Positions 24,894-35,400 of a DNA stretch of 64,000 nucleotides are shown piece after piece (the stretch's first letter is position 1; the number at the start of each line of letters is the position of its first letter). The stretch is from Paraprevotella sp. Its GTDB lineage: Bacteria; Bacteroidota; Bacteroidia; Bacteroidales; Bacteroidaceae. A program made the position numbers and the translations under genes. Below the pieces are notes generated by a model. That model made no database searches and was not told the origin of the DNA. It saw only the letters and a list, made by a program, of their open reading frames with translations. The DNA lies in contig JAGBCQ010000017.1 in NCBI GenBank assembly GCA_017937925.1, positions 1-64,000 of the forward strand, in the 5' to 3' direction.

Positions 24894-26072
24894 TTAGTAG
24901 AGGAATCCGAATAACCACAATGGTATTTCGTTTCCTTGTCCTATCTCAATGTTATGTTTGGCGTATATTATTTCCTTATCTTTTTTGTGATTCTTTTTTG
25001 TGGTAATCGTGAAATACCTTTCTCCATCAACGACAAAAGAGTAACCCTTTCCGCCCTTATTTAATTTATGGTCTTTCCACATCGTATTTTGAAAGAAAGT
25101 TTCCAATACATTCTGTTCGTCCAAATTGCGTGGGTAAATCGTATATAATAAATTGGTATTATGCATCATGATACTTGCCGGTTTTTTGGGGAACTCTTCG
25201 CCGGCGGGGTATATCATATTGATAAGTCGTGCGTCAGCCAAATACTTGATGTAGTTCATGACGGTGGCGCGAGATGTTTTTATATCATCTGCCAACTGAC
25301 TGACATTAGGTGATTTGGGTAAATTAATAGAAAGCAAGTAGAACAGTTTTTTCAGTCTTGCCAAATATTTTTGTTCTATTTGTTTAATCAACAAGATATC
25401 CACTTCAAGCATCATGTTCATAGTTTTAATCAGGTTTTCAGAGAAGTTACGCTTCTCAAGAAAGAACGGATAGAATCCATGATGCAAATAGTCCTGAAAA
25501 TATTTTAAAGGACTAACCTTAGGGAGTATCTCACGGACAATTTTTTCGTGATTGTTTATGATTTCGTCTAATGTGTAAGCTTTGAAGTCGTTGCCTGTTT
25601 GTAAATTTAGAAATTCACGGAACGAGAAACCTCTTAAGTTATATGACTTTACCAATCCGTTTAATTCTGGATTCTCTTCTTTCAAGCGCATAACGCTTGA
25701 ACCGGTAAATACAATCTTTAAATGGGTCAGATTGTCGTAACATTTTCTGAGTTCAGAACTCCAATCGGGATGTTTGAACACTTGGTCAATTAAAAGAACC
25801 TTTCCGCCTGATTGATAAAACTCTTCGGCAAACTCGGCAATACCCTTACCTTGAAAATAAAAGTTATTCATATTGATGTAAAGACATTCGCGTTTCTTTA
25901 CGTCAAAATTCTCTTTAGCATATTGCAATAAGAACGTAGTTTTCCCAACACCGCGTGTGCCTTTAATGCCAATCAAACGGTGGCTCCAATCAATCTCGTC
26001 CATTAAAGCTCTACGGACCGGAGCGTTTGTATGTTCTACAAGATAAGCGTGTGTTCTGAAAAACGATTCCAT
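24894..26072 (-). CDS. AAA-type ATPase with a DUF4143-like C-terminus
   Basis: A 392-residue ATPase of the widespread AAA_14/DUF4143 group. Walker A is GTRGVGKTT (about 38-46), Walker B KVLLIDQ. A winged-helix-like segment (NVSQLADDIKTSRATVMNYIKYL) and a nuclease-like C-terminal region (NMYTITTKKNHKKDKEI-like strand pattern) follow. Start at 26072 chosen because it falls just after a perfect promoter (26124-26094) and leaves out 35 residues that would be encoded upstream of the transcript start. Biological role unknown; the family is often linked to defence or mobile elements by association, but nothing here proves it. Confidence 0.85.
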   Translation of the reverse strand: MESFFRTHAYLVEHTNAPVRRALMDEIDWSHRLIGIKGTRGVGKTTFLLQYAKENFDVKKRECLYINMNNFYFQGKGIAEFAEEFYQSGGKVLLIDQVFKHPDWSSELRKCYDNLTHLKIVFTGSSVMRLKEENPELNGLVKSYNLRGFSFREFLNLQTGNDFKAYTLDEIINNHEKIVREILPKVSPLKYFQDYLHHGFYPFFLEKRNFSENLIKTMNMMLEVDILLIKQIEQKYLARLKKLFYLLSINLPKSPNVSQLADDIKTSRATVMNYIKYLADARLINMIYPAGEEFPKKPASIMMHNTNLLYTIYPRNLDEQNVLETFFQNTMWKDHKLNKGGKGYSFVVDGERYFTITTKKNHKKDKEIIYAKHNIEIGQGNEIPLWLFGFLY

Positions 26073-26093
26073 TCTTGCTATATACTTATCGTG

Positions 26094-26124
26094 CAAAGAT
26101 AGCTTAAAAGCATAAAATTGCAAA
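26094..26124 (-). promoter_or_regulatory. Complete promoter of the ATPase gene
   Basis: On the minus strand TTTG (26124-26121), 19 bp, TATCTTTG (26101-26094). It fits the consensus exactly and would start transcription near 26088, about 15 nt before the ATG. Confidence 0.8.
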
Positions 26125-26165
26125 GTGGAGTTGGCAAAATATTTTCTTTTTTCTACTTTTGTTAC

Positions 26166-27368
26166 ATGGATTTGCATGTTTTTAACCCTGAGAACGATTT
26201 GGCATTGGCTTGTTTTAATCCGAATTTTATTCCTCCTGCCTCTGCAAGACTGATGGCAAAAGATTTGGCTTGTTTGCCGATGTGGTGGGCGAACGAAGGA
26301 GATGCAGTGTTTTTGGAGTCTTTAGAAGGTGTTTGTGAGTGGAAGAAGCAGATAACAGATTTATGCCCTCAAATAGAATGTGTTTGTACGCCACTAAAGT
26401 CGGTTTATTCACAAGTACGGCCATGGGGATGGAGCCCGATGCTGGTGCGAAAGCTTATGGCGGCCGGAGTGCATGAAAGTATTCTCCCGGACAACAATAA
26501 GCTGAATGTTTATAGAGATTTATCCAATCGTAGGCATGCGGTAAGTCTGTTGTCAGATATTTTAAAAGATGATAGTAGGTTGTATCAAAAACGGGGAGAG
26601 AGACTTTGCGGTCAGTCTTTTTATTGTCAAGATGAGGAGGATGTTTCGTTACATGTAAGACGGTGGAGACGTTCCATCCTAAAGTCGCCTTGGTCGGGAA
26701 GTGGTAAAGGGTTAAGATTGGGAAATGGGCAATACGTATCCCCCCTTTCCGGATGGTGTCAAAGAATCTTGAGGGAACAAGGCGCAGTGGTAGTTGAACC
26801 ATTGTATAACCGAAAGCATGATTTTGCTTTGGAATTTTATTCCGATGGCAAAGGACAAGTCAAATATGTCGGACTATCTTTATTCCTTACAACTCAAAGA
26901 GGTACTTATATGGGTAATCGGGTTGCTTCGGAAGAAATGAACGTTGAATGGTTGATGCGCTATATTCCGGCAGCGATGTTTGAGGATGTTAGAGAATGTT
27001 TACAAGAAGAACTGAGGCAACGGTTCGGAAGTGTTTACGAAGGTTATTTGGGAGTAGATATGATGCTTTGTGAAGTCGAAGGTCGTGGAAGTTGGTGTGT
27101 GCATCCATGTGTGGAAGTCAATATGCGTCGTACAATGGGATGGGTTGCTGTACAGTTGTCAAACTTGTTGCCGAAAGGCACGGAGGGCATCTTTCGTATT
27201 GATTATTATAAAGAAAGTGCAGAATTATATCAGGACCATGTTTTAAAATTAAAGCAAGAACCAATTATTATAAAGTCTGGGAAACTACAAAAAGGCTACC
27301 TCCCGCTTGTTCCTGTAACAGAGTCATCACATTATAGAGCAGCTTTGATAGTAGAATCCGGTGAATGA
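26166..27368 (+). CDS. ATP-grasp-like protein of unknown substrate
   Basis: A 400-residue protein beginning MDLHVFNPENDLALA. Two features suggest an ATP-grasp ligase fold: a lysine and glycine-rich loop ILKSPWSGSGKGL (about 171-183) and a metal-site-like motif CVEVNMRRTMG (about 320-332, E-x-N). The substrate is unknown and the rest shows no domain I can name. The ATG at 26166 is preceded by TACTTTTG (26154-26161) only 4 nt away, so the mRNA may be leaderless; a frame from 26118 would start inside the divergent promoter. The gene is divergent from the ATPase gene. Confidence 0.65.
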   Translation: MDLHVFNPENDLALACFNPNFIPPASARLMAKDLACLPMWWANEGDAVFLESLEGVCEWKKQITDLCPQIECVCTPLKSVYSQVRPWGWSPMLVRKLMAAGVHESILPDNNKLNVYRDLSNRRHAVSLLSDILKDDSRLYQKRGERLCGQSFYCQDEEDVSLHVRRWRRSILKSPWSGSGKGLRLGNGQYVSPLSGWCQRILREQGAVVVEPLYNRKHDFALEFYSDGKGQVKYVGLSLFLTTQRGTYMGNRVASEEMNVEWLMRYIPAAMFEDVRECLQEELRQRFGSVYEGYLGVDMMLCEVEGRGSWCVHPCVEVNMRRTMGWVAVQLSNLLPKGTEGIFRIDYYKESAELYQDHVLKLKQEPIIIKSGKLQKGYLPLVPVTESSHYRAALIVESGE

Positions 27369-27434
27369 GGGTAATCAATAAGGTATTAGAACTAATAAAA
27401 GAATAAGTCGGGATGTGAATTGTTTCTTTATCTC

Positions 27435-27466
27435 TTTGTCTTGGTACGTATAATATGTTACATTTG
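27435..27466 (+). promoter_or_regulatory. Complete promoter of the fucosyltransferase-like gene
   Basis: TTTG (27435-27438), 20 bp, TACATTTG (27459-27466), an exact consensus fit 20 bp before the ATG. Confidence 0.8.
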
Positions 27467-27486
27467 TGTCCTAAAAAAGAAGATAT

Positions 27487-28299
27487 ATGAAGAAGGTCTC
27501 AATAATACCACACGCAGGATTGTGTAACAGGATGCGGGCTATTGCATCAGGCATTCGGATAGCTCAGAGAACGGGAGCAAAAGCCAATGTTTATTGGAAT
27601 GTAACACCGGATTGTAGAGCGAAGTTTACGGATTTGTTTGCTGAGTTACGAATAAATGATGTAAAACTTATAGAAAATCAGAACTTGATGTATAAAACCA
27701 AAATGAGGAGATACTTTAAAATCCCTTATATTTTGCAGAAGATTTGTTATGATCAAGTGGTATATGATTTTGATAAAAACCGTAGAGGGGACATTTTCCC
27801 TCTACTGAATTATAAGAGCGCCTTATTACTTTACTCTTGTTATATTATGTGTGATTATGATAGCTTGAGTTCTATATTTAAACCCTCACCAGCAGTAAAT
27901 CAAAAGTTAGAAAAAATCACGTCGTCCTTTAATTCAAAAACGGTAGGGGTACATATTCGAGGTACCGACCATACGACGGCTAAAACGCAATCGCCATTAT
28001 CAAAGTTTATTGAACTGATGGATGCAGAAATTGATAAGGATGATACGGTAACGTTTTTCTTGGCTACAGATGAGTTGACAGTCAAACAGACGATGATTGA
28101 AAGATATGGTCCTCGTATTTTAACCAATCACGTACAACTCAATCGTGATTCGCTTGAAGGAATGATTGGTGGTGTTGTGGACCTGTTTGCTCTTAGTCAA
28201 ACGTCTAAAATAATAGGTAGTTATGGGTCTTCATATTCCGAAGTAGCCGCAGAGTTGGGGAATATTGAATTAGTAGTGGCGCATGAGCGTAAAAACTAA
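27487..28299 (+). CDS. Fucosyltransferase-like glycosyltransferase
   Basis: A 270-residue protein with a GxxN-R start (PHAGLCNRMRAIASGIRIA) and the motif VGVHIRGTD (153-161), the pattern of the O-/alpha-1,6-fucosyltransferase superfamily in which an arginine contacts GDP-fucose. A late glycine-rich segment (IIGSYGSSYSEVAAELG) resembles the second nucleotide-binding motif. It therefore probably transfers a sugar, perhaps fucose, onto a glycan. It stands alone with its own promoter rather than in a glycan cluster, so its target is unknown. No signal peptide. Confidence 0.75.
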   Translation: MKKVSIIPHAGLCNRMRAIASGIRIAQRTGAKANVYWNVTPDCRAKFTDLFAELRINDVKLIENQNLMYKTKMRRYFKIPYILQKICYDQVVYDFDKNRRGDIFPLLNYKSALLLYSCYIMCDYDSLSSIFKPSPAVNQKLEKITSSFNSKTVGVHIRGTDHTTAKTQSPLSKFIELMDAEIDKDDTVTFFLATDELTVKQTMIERYGPRILTNHVQLNRDSLEGMIGGVVDLFALSQTSKIIGSYGSSYSEVAAELGNIELVVAHERKN

Positions 28300-28309
28300 G
28301 GTTAGGTTT

Positions 28310-30028
28310 TTATTTCATAAAGTAACCAATGCGGATGGTTCGTCCTTTCTTACCAAGAGTCCTAACTTCATACATCCCCTTCGGTAATGAACTGATGTTA
28401 TAATTCTGATTGTAAGTTCCTGTTTGTACAATATGTCCGAAAAGGTCTGTTATCACAACGAATGGATAATCTTGTTCCGGCAACGAAACAGTACTTCCGT
28501 CGTTGCATAAAAAATATTTCGTACTTTGGTATATTGATTTTTCGGCAGTTAATAACTGTGTCGCTACACTTTCGTTGCCAAATCGGTCGATTGCGGTCAC
28601 GGCAAAATTGAATCCGTGTGCATCACAATGTAGTCCGTCAATGCTGAAATGGCAAGAATCCAAGTTGGTAGCAATGAGATTTTGTGCAAGACTTATGTCA
28701 ACAGGATAGGTTTTAGATGCGTATATATTGTAGCGTACAATAGTCCCTTTGGTATTATCAGCGGACGGTTGCCAACAGAGTTGTGTCTCGCAACCTTTTG
28801 TTTGTTTCTTGAGTGTCTGCGGAATGCTTGGCGGAATACTGTCTATTTTGTTGCACGGGACAGGTAAGGCGGGATAAGGATAAAATGTATTTCTCAGATA
28901 GTCGTATATACCTTTATGATTCTCGTTTATGAATTTGTATCGAAAAAAGGCTTGCCCTCCCAACTTGATAGAACGGATGAATTGAAGTTCTCTGCTTATT
29001 GTTTCCAACGGCCAATCCTTTTCTTGCGGACTGAGGAAATAAATGCCCAAACCCGGAGCAACAGATCCTTCGTGTTCATTTTCTTTCCAATCAATCGCAA
29101 AAGGATAGAAATGATTGCCTTGAAAATACATCATAGGGTACAGCATATCATGAATACCTTCTTGTAGCCAGCCTTGCGCATCTTGGTAAACAGCCGAATA
29201 GGCATTCCAATTATAGGAAGAATAGTGGGTTAGGTCTTCGTGTTTGCCCACCGGAGAACTGCTGATTTTCACCCATGGTTTAACGGCTTTTACTGTATTG
29301 TAAATGGTACGCACACAATGCGTAATATTGTTTCGGCGCCATGAATCTTTCTTTTGCTTCTTGCCGTATTTCTGATAGGAGTTATTGTCTTTGAACCGTT
29401 TGGCGTTCTCCGGATAGCGAATGTAATCTAAATGAATACCATCAATATCGTAGTTCTGTGTGATTTCTTTGCAAATGGTGGCAAGGTAAGTTGCCGTTTG
29501 CGGTTGTCCCGGGTCGAGATACCAACTATCATTGTGTCTGATGCAGATTTTTGGATACTTCTTTAGAACTGAATTCTTACCCATACGTTTGGCTACAGAG
29601 ATTTTGAAACAAGGGATTGTTACAACCCAAGCGTGAAGTTCCATGCCACGTTTATGACATTCTTCTATGGCGAACGCCAAAGGGTCATAACCGGGATTCT
29701 TCCCAATGGTGCCGGTTAGACAACCGTCCCAAGGTTCGATGCTTGACGGGTATATCGTTGTTCCACGAACTCTGGTTTGTAATAAGACAGTATTGATATT
29801 GATGGCTTTCAAGCGGTCCAATATTTCACAAAACTCTTGTTGCTGCTTCATACGTCCGTTTGAAGAGGTCGCTTTGCTTAAGGGCCAATCTAAGCTGTTG
29901 TAAGTGGTAAGCCATACCGCTCTCGTTTCTCGTTTCGGAGATTCCGGTATGACGTTCGTTAATGTTTGAGACAGAAGTATGACAATGCTCAGACAACAAG
30001 CTATTATGGTTGCGAAAATCCTTTTCAT
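28310..30028 (-). CDS. GHL10-family glycosidase-like protein with a sorting-type C-terminus
   Basis: A 572-residue exported protein. After the signal peptide (about 1-22) is a glycosidase-like TIM barrel of the GHL10/DUF187 group (about 30-395): RAVWLTTYNSLDWP, NTVLLQTRVRGTTIYPS, GMELHAWV and DIDGIHLDYIRYPE are hallmarks. A fibronectin-like domain (about 405-500, LCWQPSADNTKGTIVRYNIYAS) and a C-terminal strand domain (VITDLFGHIVQTGTYNQNYNISSLPKGMYEVRTLG) follow; the latter resembles type IX secretion sorting domains. It probably acts on a polysaccharide or peptidoglycan-like glycan outside the cell. Promoter-like TAACTTTG lies upstream. Confidence 0.87.
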   Translation of the reverse strand: MKRIFATIIACCLSIVILLSQTLTNVIPESPKRETRAVWLTTYNSLDWPLSKATSSNGRMKQQQEFCEILDRLKAININTVLLQTRVRGTTIYPSSIEPWDGCLTGTIGKNPGYDPLAFAIEECHKRGMELHAWVVTIPCFKISVAKRMGKNSVLKKYPKICIRHNDSWYLDPGQPQTATYLATICKEITQNYDIDGIHLDYIRYPENAKRFKDNNSYQKYGKKQKKDSWRRNNITHCVRTIYNTVKAVKPWVKISSSPVGKHEDLTHYSSYNWNAYSAVYQDAQGWLQEGIHDMLYPMMYFQGNHFYPFAIDWKENEHEGSVAPGLGIYFLSPQEKDWPLETISRELQFIRSIKLGGQAFFRYKFINENHKGIYDYLRNTFYPYPALPVPCNKIDSIPPSIPQTLKKQTKGCETQLCWQPSADNTKGTIVRYNIYASKTYPVDISLAQNLIATNLDSCHFSIDGLHCDAHGFNFAVTAIDRFGNESVATQLLTAEKSIYQSTKYFLCNDGSTVSLPEQDYPFVVITDLFGHIVQTGTYNQNYNISSLPKGMYEVRTLGKKGRTIRIGYFMK

Positions 30029-30124
30029 TGGTTCAAATGTCCGCTTTCGTATGCAAAGTTAAGATTTTCGGGTTATAAACTAAAAGTTTGGCAACTAAAT
30101 GAACGCAGTTATGTCCTATTTTAT

Positions 30125-30132
30125 TAAATTTG
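30125..30132 (+). promoter_or_regulatory. Promoter box of the cstA unit
   Basis: TAAATTTG fits TAnnTTTG and lies 25 bp before the start codon; the TTTG partner is not clear. An AAGGAG ribosome site follows at about 30145. Confidence 0.55.
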
Positions 30133-30157
30133 CGTATTATAATTAAGGAGATAGGTC

Positions 30158-31597
30158 ATGATAACGTTTTGTACGGCTCTTGTTGTCCTAATATTAGGGT
30201 ATGTTATATATGGAGCGATAGTTGAAAAGATTTTTGGAGTTGAACCGGAGCGGAAGACGCCTTGTTACACCATGCAGGACGGTGTGGATTATACACCGAT
30301 GCCAACATGGAAGGTTTACTTGATTCAGTTCTTGAATATTGCCGGTACCGGACCGATATTCGGTGCGATATTGGGTATTCTTTATGGACCGGCTGCATAT
30401 TTGTGGATTGTCTTCGGATGTATATTTGCAGGAGCTGTACACGACTATTTGTCCGGTATGATTTCCTTGCGAAAAGGCGGTTCAAGTCTGCCGGAAGTGG
30501 TGGGCGATGAGTTGGGCTCCGGAGTTCGTTTGGTGATGCGTGTCTTTTCGCTGATTTTGATGATTTTGGTGGGTACGGTTTTTGTGACAACTCCTGCGGG
30601 ACTATTATCTTCTATGACTGATAGTTGGGGCATTTGGGGAACTCCTTTGTTCTGGAGCTTGATTATTTTTGTTTATTATATATTAGCAACGTTGTTGCCT
30701 ATTGATGCACTGATAGGTCGTATATATCCTATATTTGGTTTTGCTCTCTTGTTTATGGCGTTAGGAGTATTATTGGGGATTTTTACTCATGATGGTTGGA
30801 TGCCCGAGATTACTTCGGCATTTGAAAGTCATCATCCAAGTAAACTATCAATATTCCCTATGTTGTTTATAACGATAGCATGTGGAGCTATCAGCGGATT
30901 CCATGCTACGCAAAGTCCGATGATGGCACGATGCATGAAGAATGAGAAGTTGGGTCGTCGGGTATTTTATGGCGCAATGATAACGGAAGGTATCGTAGCT
31001 TTGATATGGGCTGCTGCCGCTATCAAATTTGCGGGTAGTTATGAAAACTTGGCAACCATGATGGCTCCGGCAGGAAAGTCAAACCCGGCGATTATTGTTA
31101 ATGCGATTTGTCAGGACTGGTTGGGAACGGTTGGTGCAATACTTGCTATTTTAGGTGTTGTGGCAGCTCCGATAACGTCCGGTGATACCGCATTTAGATG
31201 CGCACGTTTGATTGCTTCCGATTTCTTGAAGTATAAGCAAGATAAGGTTTGGCGTAGATTACTTATTTCTCTGCCCCTCTTTGTTGTTGCGATTATCCTT
31301 ATGAATGTCAACTTTGATATATTGTGGCGGTATTTCGCATGGTTCAATCAAACCTTGTCAATCTTTACATTATGGGCTGTTACAGTTTGGTTGGTTAAGA
31401 ACAAGAAGAATTTTTATATCTCACTGTTACCGGCTTTATTCATGACGATGATTTGTACGACCTATATTATGGTTGCTCCCGAAGGATTTAGCTTGTCACA
31501 GCTTTTGGGAACGGTGATAGGAGGCGTCGTGACAATAGCCCTTTTGGGAATGTTTGTCAGATGGTTGAAGATTTATAGAAGTCAGGACGTCGTATGA
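30158..31597 (+). CDS. cstA: CstA-type carbon starvation transporter
   Basis: A 479-residue inner-membrane protein with about 12 hydrophobic helices. The CstA signatures TPMPTWKVYLIQFLNIAGTGPIFGAI and GAVHDYLSGMISLRKGGSSLPEVVG are clear. CstA proteins import peptides or pyruvate when carbon is short. This is the short form, lacking the long C-terminal extension of the E. coli protein (about 700 residues). A tiny membrane-protein gene overlaps its stop by 4 bp. Confidence 0.93.
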   Translation: MITFCTALVVLILGYVIYGAIVEKIFGVEPERKTPCYTMQDGVDYTPMPTWKVYLIQFLNIAGTGPIFGAILGILYGPAAYLWIVFGCIFAGAVHDYLSGMISLRKGGSSLPEVVGDELGSGVRLVMRVFSLILMILVGTVFVTTPAGLLSSMTDSWGIWGTPLFWSLIIFVYYILATLLPIDALIGRIYPIFGFALLFMALGVLLGIFTHDGWMPEITSAFESHHPSKLSIFPMLFITIACGAISGFHATQSPMMARCMKNEKLGRRVFYGAMITEGIVALIWAAAAIKFAGSYENLATMMAPAGKSNPAIIVNAICQDWLGTVGAILAILGVVAAPITSGDTAFRCARLIASDFLKYKQDKVWRRLLISLPLFVVAIILMNVNFDILWRYFAWFNQTLSIFTLWAVTVWLVKNKKNFYISLLPALFMTMICTTYIMVAPEGFSLSQLLGTVIGGVVTIALLGMFVRWLKIYRSQDVV

Positions 31598-31818
31598 GAA
31601 ACAAAAGAATAAGAAAATCCACGTTGATGCTGTTGGGCTTTACATTGTATTCCATAGCGATGTACGCCTACTTGATACCTCGTGCAAATATGTCGTTGGA
31701 TAAAATTTGTTTAACGGTAGGAACGAATGCTGTTGTAATTATAGCATTGTGGCTTTTATATCGGAAGAAAGAGAATATGTCAGGTAAATACAATGACGTG
31801 GATAATAAGAAAGATTAG
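31594..31818 (+). CDS. Small membrane protein coupled to cstA
   Basis: A 74-residue protein with two hydrophobic helices (about 9-28 and 41-58) and basic/polar ends. The ATG overlaps the cstA stop (ATGA), a sign of translational coupling. It may be an accessory subunit of the transporter, but no family was recognised and function is inferred from position alone. Confidence 0.7.
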   Translation: MRNKRIRKSTLMLLGFTLYSIAMYAYLIPRANMSLDKICLTVGTNAVVIIALWLLYRKKENMSGKYNDVDNKKD

Positions 31819-31881
31819 AGTTGTTATGGCAGATAGGCTATAAGTCGGTCTGCTGATGTTTTACTTATAATAATTGAAAGA

Positions 31882-32358
31882 ATGAAAAAAGTGATGTTAT
31901 CTTTGTTGCTATTAGTTGCGACAGTTTCAGCAAGCGCTCAGTTTGAGAAAAACACAAAGTATGTGTCAGCTTCAGCTACGGGTTTAGGTTTGTCTTATAG
32001 CTCAGCCGAAAAGTTTACGTTAGGTTTGGATGTAACAGCAGGTTATTTCATTAAAAAAGCTTGGATGTTGTACGGTAACGTTGGCTACGACCATACTCGT
32101 TATACAGACAATTTCCAAATAGGAGCAGGCGGACGCTATTATTTTACTCAAAACGGAATTTATTTAGGTTTGGGCTTGCAGTACGCTCATGCGACAAAGA
32201 GCATAAACAACTTGCATCTTTGCCCGGAAGTGGGTTATGCTTTCTACATCAACCGTTTCATTACCATTGAACCGGCAGTGTATTACAACATGAGTCTGAA
32301 TGACTTCTCGGATGGCAGTAAAGTAGGCTTGAAGATTGGTGCCGGATTCTACTTCTAA
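31882..32358 (+). CDS. Small outer-membrane beta-barrel protein
   Basis: A 158-residue exported protein: signal peptide (about 1-20, SASAQ) and then eight or so alternating beta strands (GLGLSYSSAEKFTLGLDVTAGYF, AWMLYGNVGYDHTRY, IYLGLGLQYAHATK), ending in the aromatic strand KIGAGFYF typical of outer-membrane barrels. Likely a small OmpX/OprF-type porin or structural barrel. Function unknown. Confidence 0.85.
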   Translation: MKKVMLSLLLLVATVSASAQFEKNTKYVSASATGLGLSYSSAEKFTLGLDVTAGYFIKKAWMLYGNVGYDHTRYTDNFQIGAGGRYYFTQNGIYLGLGLQYAHATKSINNLHLCPEVGYAFYINRFITIEPAVYYNMSLNDFSDGSKVGLKIGAGFYF

Positions 32359-32373
32359 TGCATACGATATTAT

Positions 32374-32419
32374 ACAATAAGAGGGGCGCAATGTCAAATT
32401 TGCGCCCCTCTCTTATTGT
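32374..32419. terminator. Strong bidirectional terminator
   Basis: GAGGGGCGCAA (32381-32391) pairs with TTGCGCCCCTC (32400-32410), extended outward by ACAATAA/TTATTGT. It separates the convergent beta-barrel and GH127 genes. Confidence 0.9.
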
Positions 32420-32436
32420 ATTGTTATAACCAATGT

Positions 32437-35400
32437 TTAATTGGTTACTTTCTTTCCGCCTATAATATAGATGCCTTTAGGAAGTCCTTGCAAAGAATTA
32501 TTCTTATCAAATTCGCCCACTTTTATACCATTGATACTATAAACATCAACGGCTTTTACGTCACCGTTTATTTGTTGAATACCATCAGGCATAGGGTCGA
32601 ATGAGATGGTAACTTCTTTGATGGTAGTCATATCCTCATCCGTTAGTTGGATGTAGAAACAAAGTCCGTTGATTTGTTCTGCGTCGGAATTTGCTTCAAA
32701 CGTTTCTCCGTTGTATGTGTAGGTATTACCGTCAAGGTTATGTTGTGTATAGGTGCCTTGAATGTTGATGTTACCATTTGTTTTTGCCTTAGGCTCTTCG
32801 GAAGAGTACATCTTGATGGCTGTAAATTCCATGTTGTCCATGTCCTCCTTGCTTTTGACTAATAGTAAGGAGTCCTTCAAAATACGATTAAAGTCATTGA
32901 AGTAAAGTGTCAACGTACCCTCATCTGACTTCGTCATACCGTAATACTTCTTAATGCCGGAGAACAAACCGTCACAAACGCTTTTGCTGATATTGAACGG
33001 AAAGCATAAGGCGGTCCATTGTTCCGCCTTAAAACTCTTTTTTACGAATACATTTTGGTAACTTTTTGTGTATTTGTAGGTCTCGTCATTTTCCGTAAAT
33101 ACGTTTACTTTGCAAAAGTCGCCGACTTCGGGATATTTGTTAAGCATCTCGGTCAAGGAATAAAAACCTATGTCTGAAATGACAGCGCTGTAGTCAGCTG
33201 CACTTGATGTGATACCAAATACGGTGGACATGGCATTACCATGTGTTGAGATATTGATGCTGTCGGTTTTCATGTAGTCATTTAATCCGCCGACGGTCGT
33301 GTCCCAAATGATAAATGTTTCACCCTTGTCGTTCTGACCTTCGTAGGTGGCAGCTACTTGAGAGCCATGGTTTGCACCGTTGAGCCACCATAGATAAGAC
33401 ATTCCCGTACCGGTCTTCAACGATGTACCTTTTATGAGAAAATATTTTTGCTCAATTTTTATATAGGTGCTGTCGTCATAGACGGGGTTCATTTGTAATG
33501 CGATGTTGTTGCTGCCGGCTTTACCATTCACCTTGATAGTGTTTGCCTCTCTGTCGTACTCTACTGTATTGACACGATTGGCATCGGCAGATTTCCAATG
33601 GTAACAAGCAAAAGTGTATGGTTGGATAGAACGATATTCTTTTAACAAGCGCAAGTAGTACAATCCGGGAGCCATTGTACCTCTGTCGGCAGCAAATTTC
33701 ACGGTGATGCTGTCCATGACCTCACCCTGGTCGTCTAGTAAGAATTCTTCAGGGATATAGTACTCAACATTGAAGAAACCTGCAGTGGCTTGAGACTCTA
33801 TGTTCACTTGCTTGAACTCTTTGCCGTTGATGTAAATGGTGGATTTACGTCCTACATCGGCAGAGTGATAGCGACACATCAATGCGACATCATTTTTGAC
33901 TCCTTGAGTGGCAAGTTGATAGCTGAACCATTTGCCGTTGGCTGCGTCAACATAGAACTCACCGGAGTAAGCGCCTTTCCCAAACTCACCTTGCAATACG
34001 TGTCCGGCATCGCTTTGTTGCTCGCCAGTTGCTACGAAATCGAGTGTACGATCCTGAAGGCGTTGTATGGCTTGTTCCTCAGCGATAACCTCTTCTTTAA
34101 TAGCGTCCCATTGAGTTTGAGTCAATTGATTCCAATAAATCATGTAGCGTGCCTCATGTACGGTAAAGAAGGGTTGTAGGATAAGGTCATTAAAACGTTC
34201 GCTATTGTAAAGTCCCGGTTTCAGTTTAAAGTGTAATTTACTCTTATCTACAGGTTCAACATAACTTAACACGTCCGCACGATTGCCAATAAGCATAGGA
34301 GCTGATGTCAAACTCAATTGTGCGCCTTGTGATGGTGCATGATCCATACGTCCTTCGCCGGCGAACTGTCCGGTAAGGTTTTCAGTGCTAGTGATAGCGC
34401 TTAATAATACAGGACCGTATTTGAAGGCTACATAGTTGGTATTGTTAGGACAAGCCTCCAGTTCTAAAGCCATAGGCATCTTAACAATGATTTCATCACC
34501 TTCAGCCCATGAGCGATTGATGTATGCGTATGTTCCGGGGGTAGAATTGACATTGGCATCGCTACCATTGATGAGAATCTTGTATTCGCCTTTGCACCAT
34601 TGTGGGTGGCGGATTGCCATAACGTAATTTCCTGCCTTTTCAATGGTTAGTTTTGTTTGCTCCTCATACGGATATTGAGTCTCTTGTTTCACACTGAAGT
34701 ATTCGTTTGTCAGCGTACTTGCTACGAAGAGGTTGACGTACAAACTGTCATTTTCGGGAGAGTGTGCATAAATGAACTCGCCATATTTACTATGGTTCTC
34801 CATACCTGTACCTACACAACACCACATACCTTGGTTTACTTGTGAGTACATACGATAATGTTGTGGGCGAAGACTTGTGAAGTAAACGTAACCTCCTGTG
34901 TGCGGGTGTTGGGTTGAAAGGATGTGGTTTAACATCGCTTGCTCGTAGAAATCGGCATACTTGGCATCTTGCTTGTCCGCAAACAGGTCCTCTGTCAATT
35001 TCATCATGTTATTGGTGTTACAACTTTCCGGTCCGTCAGGGTGGGTAGTATATTCAGAACCACGTGATGCAGGTAGGAAGTGTTCACTGATACTGTTACC
35101 ACCGATGGCAACGGTACGGTTGTTGACCACTTCAGTCCAGAAATTGTTGGCAGCTTTGCGATAAGTATTGACTGTACTAGCGGTACTCTTGTCATCCTCT
35201 TGTGCCAAACGAGCAAATCCTATGTATTTAGGTACTTGCGTGTTGGCATGTTTGTTGTCCAAGAATGTTGAATTGACCGTTTGCATATTAGTTACCATCG
35301 TTTTGTGCGAATAGCGGATGGCTGCAGTCAGATATTTCTCGTCGCCCGTCATTTGGTAAGCATCTACGTACATTTCGTTAATACCGCCATGTTCTGTGTC

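Noticed and set aside
24894-26072. Defence-system reading of the DUF4143-type ATPase
   Set aside because: Neighbours are metabolic or unknown genes; no nuclease, toxin or other defence gene accompanies it.
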